64,000 bases of DNA from Chroococcus sp. FPU101 (GCF_017312365.1 NZ_BLJI01000008.1:97374-161373), one strand, 5' to 3'; shown: positions 19,374-29,495, counted from the stretch's first letter. The notes: generated from the letters alone by a model not told the origin. Program-made: numbers and translations.

Positions 19374-19838
19374 ATGAATCAAGCTCTCTACGATCAAGAT
19401 TATCAATTATGGATACAAAATACGATTAAACACCTTCAACAAAAAGAATTTTTAGAAATAGATATCGAACATTTAATCGAGGAATTAATTGATTTGGGTA
19501 AATCAGATAAAAAAGCATTAGAAAGTAATTTAATGATTTTATTAGCACATTTACTTAAATTAAGAGTGCAAGCGGATGTACCTGAATCAATGAAAAATAG
19601 TTGGTTAGCTTCAGTTGATGAACATCGTAAGAGAGTTTTAATAGATTTAGAAGAAACGCCTTCCCTAAAGTCTTATCTAACAACAGCTATAGAAAAAGCC
19701 TATAGTAATAGTCGTGATTTGGCAATTAAAGAAAGTAAACGAGCTAAATATGGGGTACAAATTCCTAATGAAAACAATTATCCTCTAGTTTGTCCTTTTT
19801 CAATCGAACAAATTTTAGATGAAGATTTTTATAGTTAA
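19374..19838 (+). CDS. DUF29 family protein
   Basis: This 154-residue protein shows the DUF29 signature: LYDQDYQLWIQNTIKHLQQKEF, IEHLIEELIDLGKSDKKALE, LMILLAHLLKLRVQ and a C-terminal PFSIEQILDEDF. The family is all-helical, very abundant in cyanobacteria and of unknown function. Some members sit near mobile DNA or toxin-antitoxin loci, as here. Confidence 0.88.
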   Translation: MNQALYDQDYQLWIQNTIKHLQQKEFLEIDIEHLIEELIDLGKSDKKALESNLMILLAHLLKLRVQADVPESMKNSWLASVDEHRKRVLIDLEETPSLKSYLTTAIEKAYSNSRDLAIKESKRAKYGVQIPNENNYPLVCPFSIEQILDEDFYS

Positions 19839-19896
19839 GTTAAATTATAATTTATTTTATCACAATTTAATCTCTCAATTATTATATATGTAATAA

Positions 19897-21579
19897 TTAA
19901 ACTTGATCAACTGTCATTTTGGGTAACATTAAAACATAACGATAACCCGACTCTGGTGAACCTTGAACGATGATTTTACCGCCCTGACTTTCGGCTAAAT
20001 AACATCCTAATAATAGTCCTAAAAGTGACTGAGGATGTTCTTCTGAGTTTTTTAAATTAATTTCTTTAAAACGAATCAGATTAGCTTCAATTGAATTGGT
20101 ACTGACAAATTGCTGTTCGGGTAAATCAAATTGATCAACTGTTGTCGTTGATAATAATCCATCTTTTTCTAAAACTAAACCTTTGTTTATTAATGAAGGA
20201 TGAAAACTCACTTGAGGTAAACCATCAGCTAACCAAGGATGAGAAACCCAAATCGCTATATTCAAGGTGTTACTGCGTCTTGAAATATGGATTCGGATTT
20301 CACCACCTGATTCTGATGATTCTAAAACACTAATCACTAAATAATAGATCGCTTGCTTAATTTTATCTTTATCAAGTAACCAAATTCCTTTACCTGGTTC
20401 GACAGAAAGTCTTAATTCTTGACGCTTCTGTTTAGCCATTTCTGATAAATCATTAAGAATCTGCTGACAAATTAATTCAACATTAATCGGTGTTAAGTTT
20501 AATTTAGAAGCATTTTGCTCTGCTACTCCTAATTTCAGAATTTCATCAACTAATGCCGTCATTTGATGACCACTATCATTAATAATTTTAAGATAGTCTT
20601 TTTGTTTACCACTAAGTTGGCCAAAAACTTCACTTCTCAGAATACTAGACATTCCGACGATGGCTGTTAATGGGGTTCGTAATTCTTGAGTAAATCCTTT
20701 AAGCAGTCGTAATTTAATATCACTAATGGAGTAAGAGTTATTTTGTTTTGTTGGTGAATGTTCATCGGGTAAAATAGAATAATGATTGTCTTCTTTTGCT
20801 GGTTTTAAACTCAGCCATTCGGATTCGTTTTGGAGACGTTTTAAGACTAGATTATCTCGTTCAAACTCGCGTAGACACCATCTAGCAGTAAGAGTTAAGA
20901 ATTCTACATCTTTTAAAGTAAATTGACGCGGAGTTATATCCATCACCGCTAATGTACCAATACACTGCCCATCGCTTGTCATGAGAGGAGTACCCAAATA
21001 GGAGCGTATATTATAATGTTGAGTTAAAAGACTGCGTGCAAAAACAGGATGATCGTAAGTATCTTCAATTTGGATGACTTGTTGGCTATCAACGACATAG
21101 GTACAAAAAGCTTCTATTCTCGGAATCTTGCGCGATGAGGCAATTTGATTCATTAATCCGAGTTGTGATAATCCTATAGCAGATTTTAGGTAAAGATGAT
21201 CATAGACCATGATTCCTAAAATACAAATAGGGGTTTCTAGATAACGGGCCGCCATTTGGGTAGCTTCGTCAAATACGGGTATACTATCGGTTTCTAATAA
21301 GCCAAAACCCTTTAAAAGATTGACTCGCTGTTGTTCTCGAACGGCTGGGGTAAGACCATCTAAACGACAAAAAAGTCTATTCATATTCATTTGCATATCG
21401 ACTTTGACCCTTGAATTGTTCGTTTGTACTTGCATTACCTTACCTTTCTCACTCGGCCTCGTTGTATCGGGTTTTGACAAGCACTTCTTTTTCTGATCGA
21501 GCAAATTTCTATCGAACTTTAATGATAAAAACTTCTCGCGTAGAGAATTTTTCTGTGCTGCTATCCATACAATTCCCAA
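19897..21579 (-). CDS. GAF-domain histidine-kinase-like protein lacking the phospho-acceptor His
   Basis: This protein is up to 560 residues long; the start at 21435 (MQVQTNNSR, preceded by AAGGTAAGG) is also likely. A GAF sensor domain lies at about 100-260 (RYLETPICILGIMVYDHLYLK, IRSYLGTPLMTSDGQCIGTLA). A HisKA-like dimerisation helix follows at 285-350: FTQELRTPLTAIVG. The invariant His of FxHELRTPL is Gln (codon 20686-20688). The ATPase region (about 375-555) also lacks a clear Asn box and DxGxG loop, keeping only late pieces such as LLLGCYLAESQGGKIIVQG. It should therefore not autophosphorylate in the usual way and may act as a pseudokinase or scaffold. It is leftward and monocistronic. 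Confidence 0.85.
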   Translation of the reverse strand: MGIVWIAAQKNSLREKFLSLKFDRNLLDQKKKCLSKPDTTRPSEKGKVMQVQTNNSRVKVDMQMNMNRLFCRLDGLTPAVREQQRVNLLKGFGLLETDSIPVFDEATQMAARYLETPICILGIMVYDHLYLKSAIGLSQLGLMNQIASSRKIPRIEAFCTYVVDSQQVIQIEDTYDHPVFARSLLTQHYNIRSYLGTPLMTSDGQCIGTLAVMDITPRQFTLKDVEFLTLTARWCLREFERDNLVLKRLQNESEWLSLKPAKEDNHYSILPDEHSPTKQNNSYSISDIKLRLLKGFTQELRTPLTAIVGMSSILRSEVFGQLSGKQKDYLKIINDSGHQMTALVDEILKLGVAEQNASKLNLTPINVELICQQILNDLSEMAKQKRQELRLSVEPGKGIWLLDKDKIKQAIYYLVISVLESSESGGEIRIHISRRSNTLNIAIWVSHPWLADGLPQVSFHPSLINKGLVLEKDGLLSTTTVDQFDLPEQQFVSTNSIEANLIRFKEINLKNSEEHPQSLLGLLLGCYLAESQGGKIIVQGSPESGYRYVLMLPKMTVDQV

Positions 21580-21986
21580 TTTAGGGAAATAATAAACATT
21601 TTAAGCAAAATTTCTTGTTAGTAATGATTGTACCCTTGAATATAGGTAAATTTAAGGCTACAGCTAAGAAGAATTTGAAAAAATCAACCCAATTTTTACG
21701 GAATTTTAGTTTTATTGACTGTTATGTATCGTTATTTATGCTATGAAGGTATTTTAAAAAGTAAAGATTGATGAAGACGGTTAAATGCAGTTGATCAGAA
21801 ACATAGGTTTTAACGGATTGTGTAAAAGCGACAACAAGTTAAGCGAGGAGCCAAGTCAAAAAACGATACAATTGTTCTAGAGATAAAATAAAAAGATCTT
21901 CTGATTGAGGGGGATTCTCGCTATGATAGAGAACTTCTCAATCATAACGCCAGCCAACCGATCGCACACCTTGGGTTAAGACAAAG
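21580..21986. other. intergenic region between the kinase-like gene and dnaX
   Basis: These 407 bp separate two divergent starts. No gene longer than a few dozen codons and no RNA gene is apparent. It should hold the two promoters. The dnaX start at 21987 is close to TTAAGACAAAGATGG without a strong Shine-Dalgarno sequence. Confidence 0.5.
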
Positions 21987-23882
21987 ATGGTATACGAACC
22001 CCTACATCACAAATATCGTCCGCAAACCTTTGGCGACTTAGTAGGACAAGATGCGATCGCCAAAACCCTAATCAATGCGATCCTGAGTCGCAGGATTGCC
22101 CCAGCATACTTATTTACAGGGCCTAGAGGAACAGGTAAAACATCCTCAGCCCGTATTCTAGCGAAATCCTTAAATTGTCTAAGCAGTGAAGTCCCAACCC
22201 CAACACCCTGCGGTCAATGTGAGGTGTGTCGTGCGATCGCAGTCGGTTCGGCTTTGGATATTATTGAAATTGATGCAGCCAGTAATACAGGGGTCGATAA
22301 TATTCGGGAAATCATTGAGCGATCGCAATTTGCCCCCGTTCAGTGTCGCTATAAAGTATATGTGATAGACGAGTGTCATATGCTTAGTACGGCTGCGTTT
22401 AATGCCCTTCTCAAAACCCTTGAAGAACCGCCAGACCGTGTAATTTTTGTTCTTGCAACAACTGACCCGCAACGAGTTTTACCAACGATTATTTCACGCT
22501 GTCAACGTTTTGATTATCGACGTATTCCTCTACAAGATATGGTCGATCATCTGAGTAAAATTGCTCATTTAGAAGACATTGATATTGATCCAGAAGCCGT
22601 TACATTAGTCGCCCAAATTGCTAACGGTGGACTCAGAGATGCAGAAAGCTTACTCGATCAACTTAGCTTACTTTCAGAGACGATTACAGCCGAAAAGGTC
22701 TGGGAATTAGTCGGCGCAGTTCCCGAACGAGATTTATTAACCCTCTTACAAGCGATTCACTCCAATCAAAGCGAAACAATTCTTGATCAATGTCGTCATT
22801 TAATGAACCGAGGACGTGAACCCCTAGTTGTTCTCCAAAATCTCGCTAGTTTTTATCTTAATTTACTCATTGCCAAAACAGCCCCTCATCGTCCTGATAT
22901 GGTAGCCGTTACTGCTCCAACTTGGCAAGATCTTTGTACAGAGGCTTTGCAATGGGATCTGACTGAAATTCTGAGAGGTCAACAACGCCTTAAAGATAGT
23001 GAAATTCAACTGAAAAACACAACTCAGCCGCGTCTTTGGTTAGAAGTTACCCTGTTAGGCCTACTGCCACAAATTTCCGTTTCTAATACGATATCTGTGC
23101 CTGCGGTTACTCCCAAAACCGTAACGCCTGTTATTACGTCACAACCCAAACCCGAAGCCGTTCCATCCATACCACAACCCAAACCCGAACCCGTTGCTAC
23201 TCCTGTTCAAAACATTAAACCAATTGAAATTGAACCCGAACCCATCACTACATCAACCTCGCAAGATTTTAATTTAGAGCAAATTTGGCAACAAGTTATT
23301 CAAGTTGTGGAACCAACAGCGAATAAAAGCTTATTCAAAGGACATTGTACTTTACTGAGTTTTAATGGTTCTGTTGCTGACGTTAGTATTGTATCTGATG
23401 GTTTATTAAAAGTTGTTCGCCAAAGAGTTCCTAGTCTAGAAGAAGCTTTTATTAAAGTCTCTCATCAACCCGTTAAAGTTAATATACACCTTGCTTCATC
23501 TACACCTAAACCGCCTCAGAAAGAAAAACCCTCCGAACCCGTTAACCCAGTTTCAGCCCCTCAAAATAATATCGTAACCATTCAACCTCAGCCCAAAATC
23601 GAAAAACCGTCCGTTGTTTCCGTGCCAAAAGCGGTTATAGAAACGCCTTCTCCTAATCTTTCTCAACCTACAGAAACAAACATCAGTGATCCTGACCTTA
23701 AATCTGCTGCTGAAAATTTTGCCAAAATTTTTGAGGGTGAGATTGTTATCATCAATTCCAAAATTACAGAGGATGAGGACACGGAAAACGCAGACTCAAC
23801 AACAGAAACAACCGATAAACCCTTTCTTGCTGGTCGTCCGACCTTAAACGATATTTCAGATGATGAAGATATTCCCTTTTAA
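21987..23882 (+). CDS. dnaX: DNA polymerase III subunit gamma/tau
   Basis: This 631-residue clamp-loader ATPase begins MVYEPLHHKYRPQTFGDLVG. It has the Walker A GPRGTGKT, the Cys zinc module CGQCEVC, DECHMLS (Walker B) and the SRCQRFDYRRI sensor region. A Pro/Lys/Glu-rich linker (residues about 370-430) joins a C-terminal domain. No intein interrupts the ATPase domain, in contrast to some cyanobacterial dnaX genes. The product loads the sliding clamp and tethers polymerase III. Confidence 0.97.
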   Translation: MVYEPLHHKYRPQTFGDLVGQDAIAKTLINAILSRRIAPAYLFTGPRGTGKTSSARILAKSLNCLSSEVPTPTPCGQCEVCRAIAVGSALDIIEIDAASNTGVDNIREIIERSQFAPVQCRYKVYVIDECHMLSTAAFNALLKTLEEPPDRVIFVLATTDPQRVLPTIISRCQRFDYRRIPLQDMVDHLSKIAHLEDIDIDPEAVTLVAQIANGGLRDAESLLDQLSLLSETITAEKVWELVGAVPERDLLTLLQAIHSNQSETILDQCRHLMNRGREPLVVLQNLASFYLNLLIAKTAPHRPDMVAVTAPTWQDLCTEALQWDLTEILRGQQRLKDSEIQLKNTTQPRLWLEVTLLGLLPQISVSNTISVPAVTPKTVTPVITSQPKPEAVPSIPQPKPEPVATPVQNIKPIEIEPEPITTSTSQDFNLEQIWQQVIQVVEPTANKSLFKGHCTLLSFNGSVADVSIVSDGLLKVVRQRVPSLEEAFIKVSHQPVKVNIHLASSTPKPPQKEKPSEPVNPVSAPQNNIVTIQPQPKIEKPSVVSVPKAVIETPSPNLSQPTETNISDPDLKSAAENFAKIFEGEIVIINSKITEDEDTENADSTTETTDKPFLAGRPTLNDISDDEDIPF

Positions 23883-24068
23883 TGGTCAAAACGAATCAGA
23901 ATATTAGAAGATGACTATCACCGATGTGCCTTGAGAAGTATAACAAAATCCTCATAAGAGGGGATTACAAGGAATGTGGAAACATCCATAATAAAGAGGA
24001 GGTGTCATTTTTGCAAAAAAACTTAATATGCTAAATATAGATTAAGGCACTATTATTAATCGATTCTT

Positions 24069-25247
24069 ATGGCCGCTTCTAATTCCTCTACTCACCATTC
24101 TGGTTGGCTAAAAACGCGATGGGATACTCTTAACTTTACCTCCCGTCTTCTCATTTTAGCTCTCGCTGCACCCCTAATTGTCCTCAATATTTGGGCATTA
24201 TCTGCTATTTTTGGCTATTTTAAATCTTTATTTGTCATTCTCTTGACAGCTTCCGTTTTTTCGTTTTTACTCAGCTATCCCGTCGATTGGTTAGAACACA
24301 AAGGTTTAAAACGAGGACAAGCTGCCGTTTTAGTTTTTTTTACAACTTTGCTGATTGTTTTAGCAGTCGGGGTGATTCTTCTCCCCTTAGTTTTTACACA
24401 AGCACAACAATTAGTCGCCCGTTTACCAGAGTGGTTAGATTCGGGACAACGACAGTTAATGAAACTTGAACAACAAGCTGAAACGATGGGTTTACCCGTT
24501 CATTTTGATGGTTTAATTACTCAAATTAATAGTCAACTGGGAAATGAATTACAAAATTTAGCGGGAAAAACTTTAAATTTGGCGTTAAATTTTACTGTAT
24601 TTACATTAGTAAAAGTTGTTGATGTTTTACTGGTCATCTTTTTAACTTTATATATATTGCTGCATGGTCAAACCGTTTGGTCAAGTTTAATTGATTGGTT
24701 GCCGAGGAAAGTACAAAAGCCTTTTTCTCTAACATTACGTTTGAGTTTTCAAAACTATTTTTTAGGCCAGACAGTAAGCGCGACTTGTATGGCAATTGGT
24801 CTAGTTTCAGGCTTTGTATTACTAAAAATTCCCTTTGGTTTATTATTTGGCCTCACAATTGGAGTCATGGCGTTGATTCCCTTTGGCGGTACAGTCGGCA
24901 TTATTTCTTTTACTTTATTAGTGGCTTTGCGTGATATCGGTGCAGGATTACAAATGTTAGCAGTTGCCCTAGTGGTACAGCAAATTGTCGAAAATGGCAT
25001 CGCACCCCGTATTTTAGGCAGTGTGACGGGTTTGAATCCTTTTTGGGTCTTGGTGTCTTTATTAATGGGGGCTAGGGTTGGCGGACTTTTGGGGGTAATT
25101 GTCGCTATTCCAATGGCAGTGATGATTAAAGAAGCCTTAAAAGTAATCCGTAGTGCGCCACAAGGAGAAAGATTATTTGACCCCGATGTTCATACAGAAG
25201 CCGAAAAACTGCCAACATCGGAGGAATATCAGAAAATTGTTAAATAG
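24069..25247 (+). CDS. AI-2E/PerM-family membrane transporter
   Basis: This 392-residue membrane protein of the former UPF0118 family has paired N-terminal membrane segments (about 25-75 and 85-110). A soluble helical loop is rich in Gln (ARLPEWLDSGQRQLMKLEQQ), and a C-terminal bundle carries the conserved PFGLLFGLTIGVMALIPFGG and NGIAPRILG motifs. Members have been assigned to autoinducer-2 export, sodium/proton exchange or other fluxes, so the substrate is open. It begins 187 bp downstream of dnaX and may have its own promoter. Confidence 0.9.
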   Translation: MAASNSSTHHSGWLKTRWDTLNFTSRLLILALAAPLIVLNIWALSAIFGYFKSLFVILLTASVFSFLLSYPVDWLEHKGLKRGQAAVLVFFTTLLIVLAVGVILLPLVFTQAQQLVARLPEWLDSGQRQLMKLEQQAETMGLPVHFDGLITQINSQLGNELQNLAGKTLNLALNFTVFTLVKVVDVLLVIFLTLYILLHGQTVWSSLIDWLPRKVQKPFSLTLRLSFQNYFLGQTVSATCMAIGLVSGFVLLKIPFGLLFGLTIGVMALIPFGGTVGIISFTLLVALRDIGAGLQMLAVALVVQQIVENGIAPRILGSVTGLNPFWVLVSLLMGARVGGLLGVIVAIPMAVMIKEALKVIRSAPQGERLFDPDVHTEAEKLPTSEEYQKIVK

Positions 25248-25378
25248 TTAACCTAAGTTTTGTTTAAGGAGCAACTTATCATACCTGTGAATTTTATCAA
25301 AAATTTCATTTTTATACATAACTAGATTTCTAGGTTATATCCAATTAGCTCATGGGGGGTACAAATTGAAAAAATTAG

Positions 25379-26896
25379 TTAACCTTTTCTCGGTCTTCCC
25401 AGTGTTGTAATATAAATGACTGCTTCATCGGTCGGTATTCCTAAAACTTCATTGACTTGATCATCAAAAAAGCCACCAATTCCACTGACTCCAAGATCTA
25501 GATATATAGCAGCTAAGTTTAAGCGTTGTCCTAAATGTCCTGCGTCTAAATGTAAATAACGATAAGCACGATCGCCATACCGATTGACAGCTTTCCCCAG
25601 ATCAGCCGTATGAAAGACAACGGCGGCGGCATCCCGTCCTAATTCTTGTCCCAAACACAGATAATGTAACTCACGACGGAAATTCTTAAACCGAATTTGT
25701 CTTAATTCTTGAGATTTGGGCGCATAATAATAGCATCCTTCTTCTAGTCCCGCAACCCCAGAAACCGCAATAAAGGTTTGCAATAAATCTAAATCAAAAT
25801 AGTCTGGCGCAGGATCGAGATTTTGAGCGATATAATTTTGCGGTTGATAGGTAAAGTTTAGTAAAGCTTTTAACTCATCTAAGCGAATTTCCGCACCACT
25901 ATAAGCACGAGTCGAACGCCGTTTTAAAATTGTTGTCTCTAAACCTGATAATTTGTCTCCCCAACTAATCGGATACATTTGAGTAGGAACTTTTAGACAA
26001 AAGGGAAAATTATATTTATCTTCTATTTGAGTTTCTTTAGAAATCGCTAATTCAGAGGTATGTATTTCTGTTGCTTGGTGAAAATACGTCAATAAATCAC
26101 CATCAGCCAGCTTGGGATAGTTGCGCTGAGTTCCAGACGGTAAAGCCGTGATTCCAGGGGATAAATGCTGTTTAATATCTAATAAATCGGCTAAGGGAAT
26201 AACTGTCATGACGCTTTCGACTTGCCAATCAAGATACAATAAATCATTCATCGCCTGATCTAAAAAACCACCAATCAGATGAGGACGATAATCGACGATC
26301 GCACTAGCTAATTCAATATTACCCAACAAATGACCCGTATCTAAAAATATACGACGATAGGCTCGATCTTCATACCGCCACGCCGAACGATAAAAAATGG
26401 CTGTTGTAACTAAAGCAACTTGGGTATTATCTAACGCAGAATGCCATAAACAAGCCGACTGTAAATCCTGCCAGACATCATTTTCCCAAAAATGAATCAA
26501 AGAATGGCTTTGAGGTTGATAGTTATAAAGTCCTGGGGGTAAAAATGGAGTCCCCCGCGAGATTAAATACAGTTCGGCTGGATACAAACCCCCTGCTGAT
26601 GGCGCAGATCTTAAATATAAGGGTATTCCCATTGTCGGAACTTTAGCCGTTAGACCATAACTATATGCCAACAGTTGCGATAGGCGTTTTCCCATTACAA
26701 GATTAGCATCACTCGAAGATGAAACCTGACTGGATAAATAGGGTTTAAGATCAAATGTATTGCCAATTTTGTATTCTTTAAAAGGACTTGGCTGATTTTC
26801 CCAGTCTAACGATTTATTTTTTGCTGCGATCGTCTGAGGATCATATTTTGTTCTCTCATGATAATACTCGGCAATTGAGACTGGTAACTCGCTCAT
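25379..26896 (-). CDS. SagB/ThcOx-type dehydrogenase with two nitroreductase domains
   Basis: This 505-residue protein has two consecutive nitroreductase-fold halves, at about 60-255 and 320-505. The first half shows LRSAPSAGGLYPAELYLI and FLDTGHLLGNIELAS; the second shows RRSTRAYSGAEIRLDELKALL and YLHLDAGHLGQRLNLAA. Both carry the His/Gly-rich FMN-contact segment of SagB-like oxidoreductases. SagB enzymes oxidise azolines to azoles in peptide natural products. Stand-alone tandem versions like this one are common in cyanobacteria with no precursor peptide nearby, and I see none here. It is divergent from hyuA with about 100 bp between starts. Confidence 0.85.
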   Translation of the reverse strand: MSELPVSIAEYYHERTKYDPQTIAAKNKSLDWENQPSPFKEYKIGNTFDLKPYLSSQVSSSSDANLVMGKRLSQLLAYSYGLTAKVPTMGIPLYLRSAPSAGGLYPAELYLISRGTPFLPPGLYNYQPQSHSLIHFWENDVWQDLQSACLWHSALDNTQVALVTTAIFYRSAWRYEDRAYRRIFLDTGHLLGNIELASAIVDYRPHLIGGFLDQAMNDLLYLDWQVESVMTVIPLADLLDIKQHLSPGITALPSGTQRNYPKLADGDLLTYFHQATEIHTSELAISKETQIEDKYNFPFCLKVPTQMYPISWGDKLSGLETTILKRRSTRAYSGAEIRLDELKALLNFTYQPQNYIAQNLDPAPDYFDLDLLQTFIAVSGVAGLEEGCYYYAPKSQELRQIRFKNFRRELHYLCLGQELGRDAAAVVFHTADLGKAVNRYGDRAYRYLHLDAGHLGQRLNLAAIYLDLGVSGIGGFFDDQVNEVLGIPTDEAVIYITTLGRPRKG

Positions 26897-26997
26897 AACA
26901 ATTGATCTGAGGTGGTTTTTCTTCTATCGTAACTTTGTTCGAGCCTGAAAGTTATATTAAATAAAGCAAAGTTTCCTAGACTAATTTAAAAATACGA

Positions 26998-29073
26998 ATG
27001 CTAAAAATCTTTGTTGACCGAGGGGGTACATTTACTGATTTAGTAGCAGTATCCGATAATCAGACTATCATTGATCGGTTATTACAAGATTCTAAATTCT
27101 TGATTGTTCCTTTACCTAACCAACAGTGGGTTATTCTCTACAAACTTCTTTCCGAAAACCCCGAACGATATTCGGATGCAGTGATTCAAGGCATTCGAGA
27201 TATTCTTCAGATTAATACAAATGAACCGATTCCCACCGAACAAATTGAAGTGGTCAAAATGGGAACGACAGTAGCGACGAATGCTTTATTAGAACGAAAA
27301 GGAGACCGTACTGTATTATTAATCACCAAAGGCTTTAAAGATGCCCTGAGAATTGGTTATCAAAATCGTCCGAATATCTTTGCGCGTCAAATTATCTTAC
27401 CGACGATGTTATATGAAAGCGTCATCGAAGTCGAGGAAAGATACGATACACATGGCAATGAATTAATTCCTGTAAAGAAAGAACAAGTTAAACAAGACTT
27501 ACAACAAGCTTATGATACAGGGATTAGAAGTTGTGCGATCGTTTTTATGCACAGTTTCCGCTATCCTCAACACGAAACACAAGTCGCCAAAATTGCCAAG
27601 GAAATAGGTTACACGCAAGTTTCAGTATCCCATCAAGTTAGCCCACTGATGAAACTGGTTGCTAGAGGTGATACTACGGTTGTTGATGCGTATTTATCTC
27701 CAATACTAAAGCGTTACGTCAATCAAGTCGCCAGTCAATTACCCAATGTGCGATTAATGTTCATGAAATCTGATGGGGGATTAATCGATTGCCATCAGTT
27801 TCAAGGTAAAGATAGCATTTTATCGGGGCCTGCGGGGGGTATTGTTGGGGCAGTTCAAACCAGTATTAGAGGAGGTTTTAATAAAATCGTCACTTTTGAT
27901 ATGGGAGGAACTTCAACCGATGTCGCCCATTATAACGGGGAATATGAACGACAACTCGATAGTGAAATAGCAGGTGTTAGAATGCGCGTTCCTGTATTGA
28001 GTATTCACACGGTAGCTGCGGGAGGTGGTTCAATTTTATTCTATGACGGTTCACGGTTTCGCGTTGGGCCTGAGTCAGCAGGTGCAAATCCTGGCCCTGC
28101 TTGCTATCGTAGAGGTGGGCCCCTAACGGTTACTGATGCAAATGTGATGTTAGGAAAAATTCGCTCTGATTATTTTCCTCAGATTTTTGGAAAGGAGGGA
28201 AATTTACCCATCGATGCAGAAATTGTTCGACAAAAGTTTACTGAATTAGCACAAACAATTCAAAAAACACCCGAAGAAATTGCGGCAGGATTTATGACAA
28301 TTGCAGTAGATAATATGGCTAATGCTCTTAAGAAAATTAGTCTACAACGGGGTTATGATGTATCGCAATATACCTTATCAACTTTTGGGGGTGCAGGAGG
28401 TCAAGTTGCTTGTTTAATTGCCGATACATTGGGAATTAAAACGATTTTTCTCCATCCCTACGCGGGGGTATTAAGTGCGTATGGAATGGGACTAGCAGAT
28501 ATCCGAGTGATTAAAGAAAGTGCAGTCGAACAAATCTTAACTCAGGCTTTATTATCACAATTAGAAAAACTGCTGACATTGCTCGAAAAACAGGCGAGAA
28601 ATGAGTTAAATACAGAAAAATCTACTAAAGACGAAAAAGTTATCAAAAAAGTCAGTTTAAAATATCAAGGAACGGATTCAACTTTAACGGTTAGTTTTGC
28701 GCAAGATCTAGCGATGATGCAAAAAGAGTTTGAAACAGAACATCAAACTCGATATGGCTTTATTCAACCGCAAAAAGCGTTAATTGTCGAAAGAGTTTCT
28801 GTAGAAGTTATTCAAATAGTGGAAACACCCGAAGAAGCACTAATGACGCGGACTCGTTCTCTTGATGAAATGCCCGATCCTGTAGAAATTGTTCAAATTT
28901 TTACTAAGAATTCTTGGCAAGAAACACCCGTTTATCGGCGTGAGAATTTACAGCCTTTTGATGAAGTTGTGGGAACTGCTATCATTATCGAGAAAATTGG
29001 TACGATTATCGTAGAGAAAAATTGGATAGCAAAATTAACAGAAAACAATCATTTAGTTTTACAACGAGTCTAG
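26998..29073 (+). CDS. hyuA: hydantoinase/5-oxoprolinase subunit A (HyuA-like)
   Basis: This 691-residue protein has the HyuA N-terminus (FVDRGGTFTDLVAV), the ATP-grasp-like/actin-like VKMGTTVATNALLERKGDRT, FDMGGTSTDVAHY, AAGGGSILFYD and PGPACYRRGGPLTVTDAN. The family hydrolyses 5-oxoproline or hydantoins with ATP. In many cyanobacteria subunits A and B form one long oxoprolinase chain. Here A ends with its own stop and B lies 3.46 kb downstream. The C-terminal region is complete (VVGTAIIIEK...IVEKNW). Glutathione-cycle oxoproline recycling is the likely role. Confidence 0.92.
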   Translation: MLKIFVDRGGTFTDLVAVSDNQTIIDRLLQDSKFLIVPLPNQQWVILYKLLSENPERYSDAVIQGIRDILQINTNEPIPTEQIEVVKMGTTVATNALLERKGDRTVLLITKGFKDALRIGYQNRPNIFARQIILPTMLYESVIEVEERYDTHGNELIPVKKEQVKQDLQQAYDTGIRSCAIVFMHSFRYPQHETQVAKIAKEIGYTQVSVSHQVSPLMKLVARGDTTVVDAYLSPILKRYVNQVASQLPNVRLMFMKSDGGLIDCHQFQGKDSILSGPAGGIVGAVQTSIRGGFNKIVTFDMGGTSTDVAHYNGEYERQLDSEIAGVRMRVPVLSIHTVAAGGGSILFYDGSRFRVGPESAGANPGPACYRRGGPLTVTDANVMLGKIRSDYFPQIFGKEGNLPIDAEIVRQKFTELAQTIQKTPEEIAAGFMTIAVDNMANALKKISLQRGYDVSQYTLSTFGGAGGQVACLIADTLGIKTIFLHPYAGVLSAYGMGLADIRVIKESAVEQILTQALLSQLEKLLTLLEKQARNELNTEKSTKDEKVIKKVSLKYQGTDSTLTVSFAQDLAMMQKEFETEHQTRYGFIQPQKALIVERVSVEVIQIVETPEEALMTRTRSLDEMPDPVEIVQIFTKNSWQETPVYRRENLQPFDEVVGTAIIIEKIGTIIVEKNWIAKLTENNHLVLQRV

Positions 29074-29098
29074 AATCTAAAAATAGATAAACAAAAAA

Positions 29099-29133
29099 TT
29101 TTGTAGGGATTTGGTCAGTATACCCCTACAAAA
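29099..29133. terminator. bidirectional hairpin terminator between hyuA and the HLIP gene
   Basis: TTTTGTAGGG (29099-29108) and CCCTACAAAA (29124-29133) form a 10-bp stem with a 15-base loop. An A run and a T run flank the arms, so the structure can terminate both rightward hyuA and the leftward HLIP gene, which converge here. Confidence 0.7.
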
Positions 29134-29177
29134 AATCTATAATTTTCACTAATTTAAGTTGTAGAAATTCTACAATT

Positions 29178-29378
29178 TTAGTAGATACCTAACCAGTGTA
29201 AGAATCCTTGTCCTGTGGTGACTTCAATGATTAAGGCAAGTAAAAAGCCAACCATTGCTAACCGACCGTTCCAGATTTCAGCAGAGGGGTTAGAACCGAA
29301 TTGAAATTTGGTGGCAAATTCACCATATTTCCGTTGAGATTGCTGTTCGTAGTAGTCTACAGGTTGTTTGCTTTCCAT
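29178..29378 (-). CDS. hli: high-light-inducible protein (HLIP, one-helix CAB/ELIP family)
   Basis: A start at 29378 gives 66 residues (MESKQPVDYYEQQ); an upstream Met adds six. The chlorophyll-binding helix is unmistakable: AEIWNGRLAMVGFLLALIIEV followed by TGQGFLHWLG, with the ExxNGRxAM ligand motif. HLIPs protect photosystems and assembly intermediates by binding chlorophyll and carotenoid in the thylakoid membrane. It is convergent with hyuA. Confidence 0.96.
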   Translation of the reverse strand: MESKQPVDYYEQQSQRKYGEFATKFQFGSNPSAEIWNGRLAMVGFLLALIIEVTTGQGFLHWLGIY

Positions 29379-29495
29379 GATTAAATTCCTGAACAAGTGT
29401 GAGTTATGTAACTTGACTTTTAATATAGCGTAAAATTTGTTTACATTTCTTCATACTTTAGATAGAACTAAAATAAAAAACACCTGATTTAAGTA

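Noticed and set aside
21987..23882. Intein in dnaX, as seen in some cyanobacteria
   Set aside because: The ATPase domain reads continuously from Walker A to sensor motifs with normal length.
23883..24068. Imperfect hairpins after dnaX (AATCC/GGATT and a GGAATGT/ACATCC stem)
   Set aside because: Stems are short and bulged and lack a T run; not enough for a terminator or RNA gene call.
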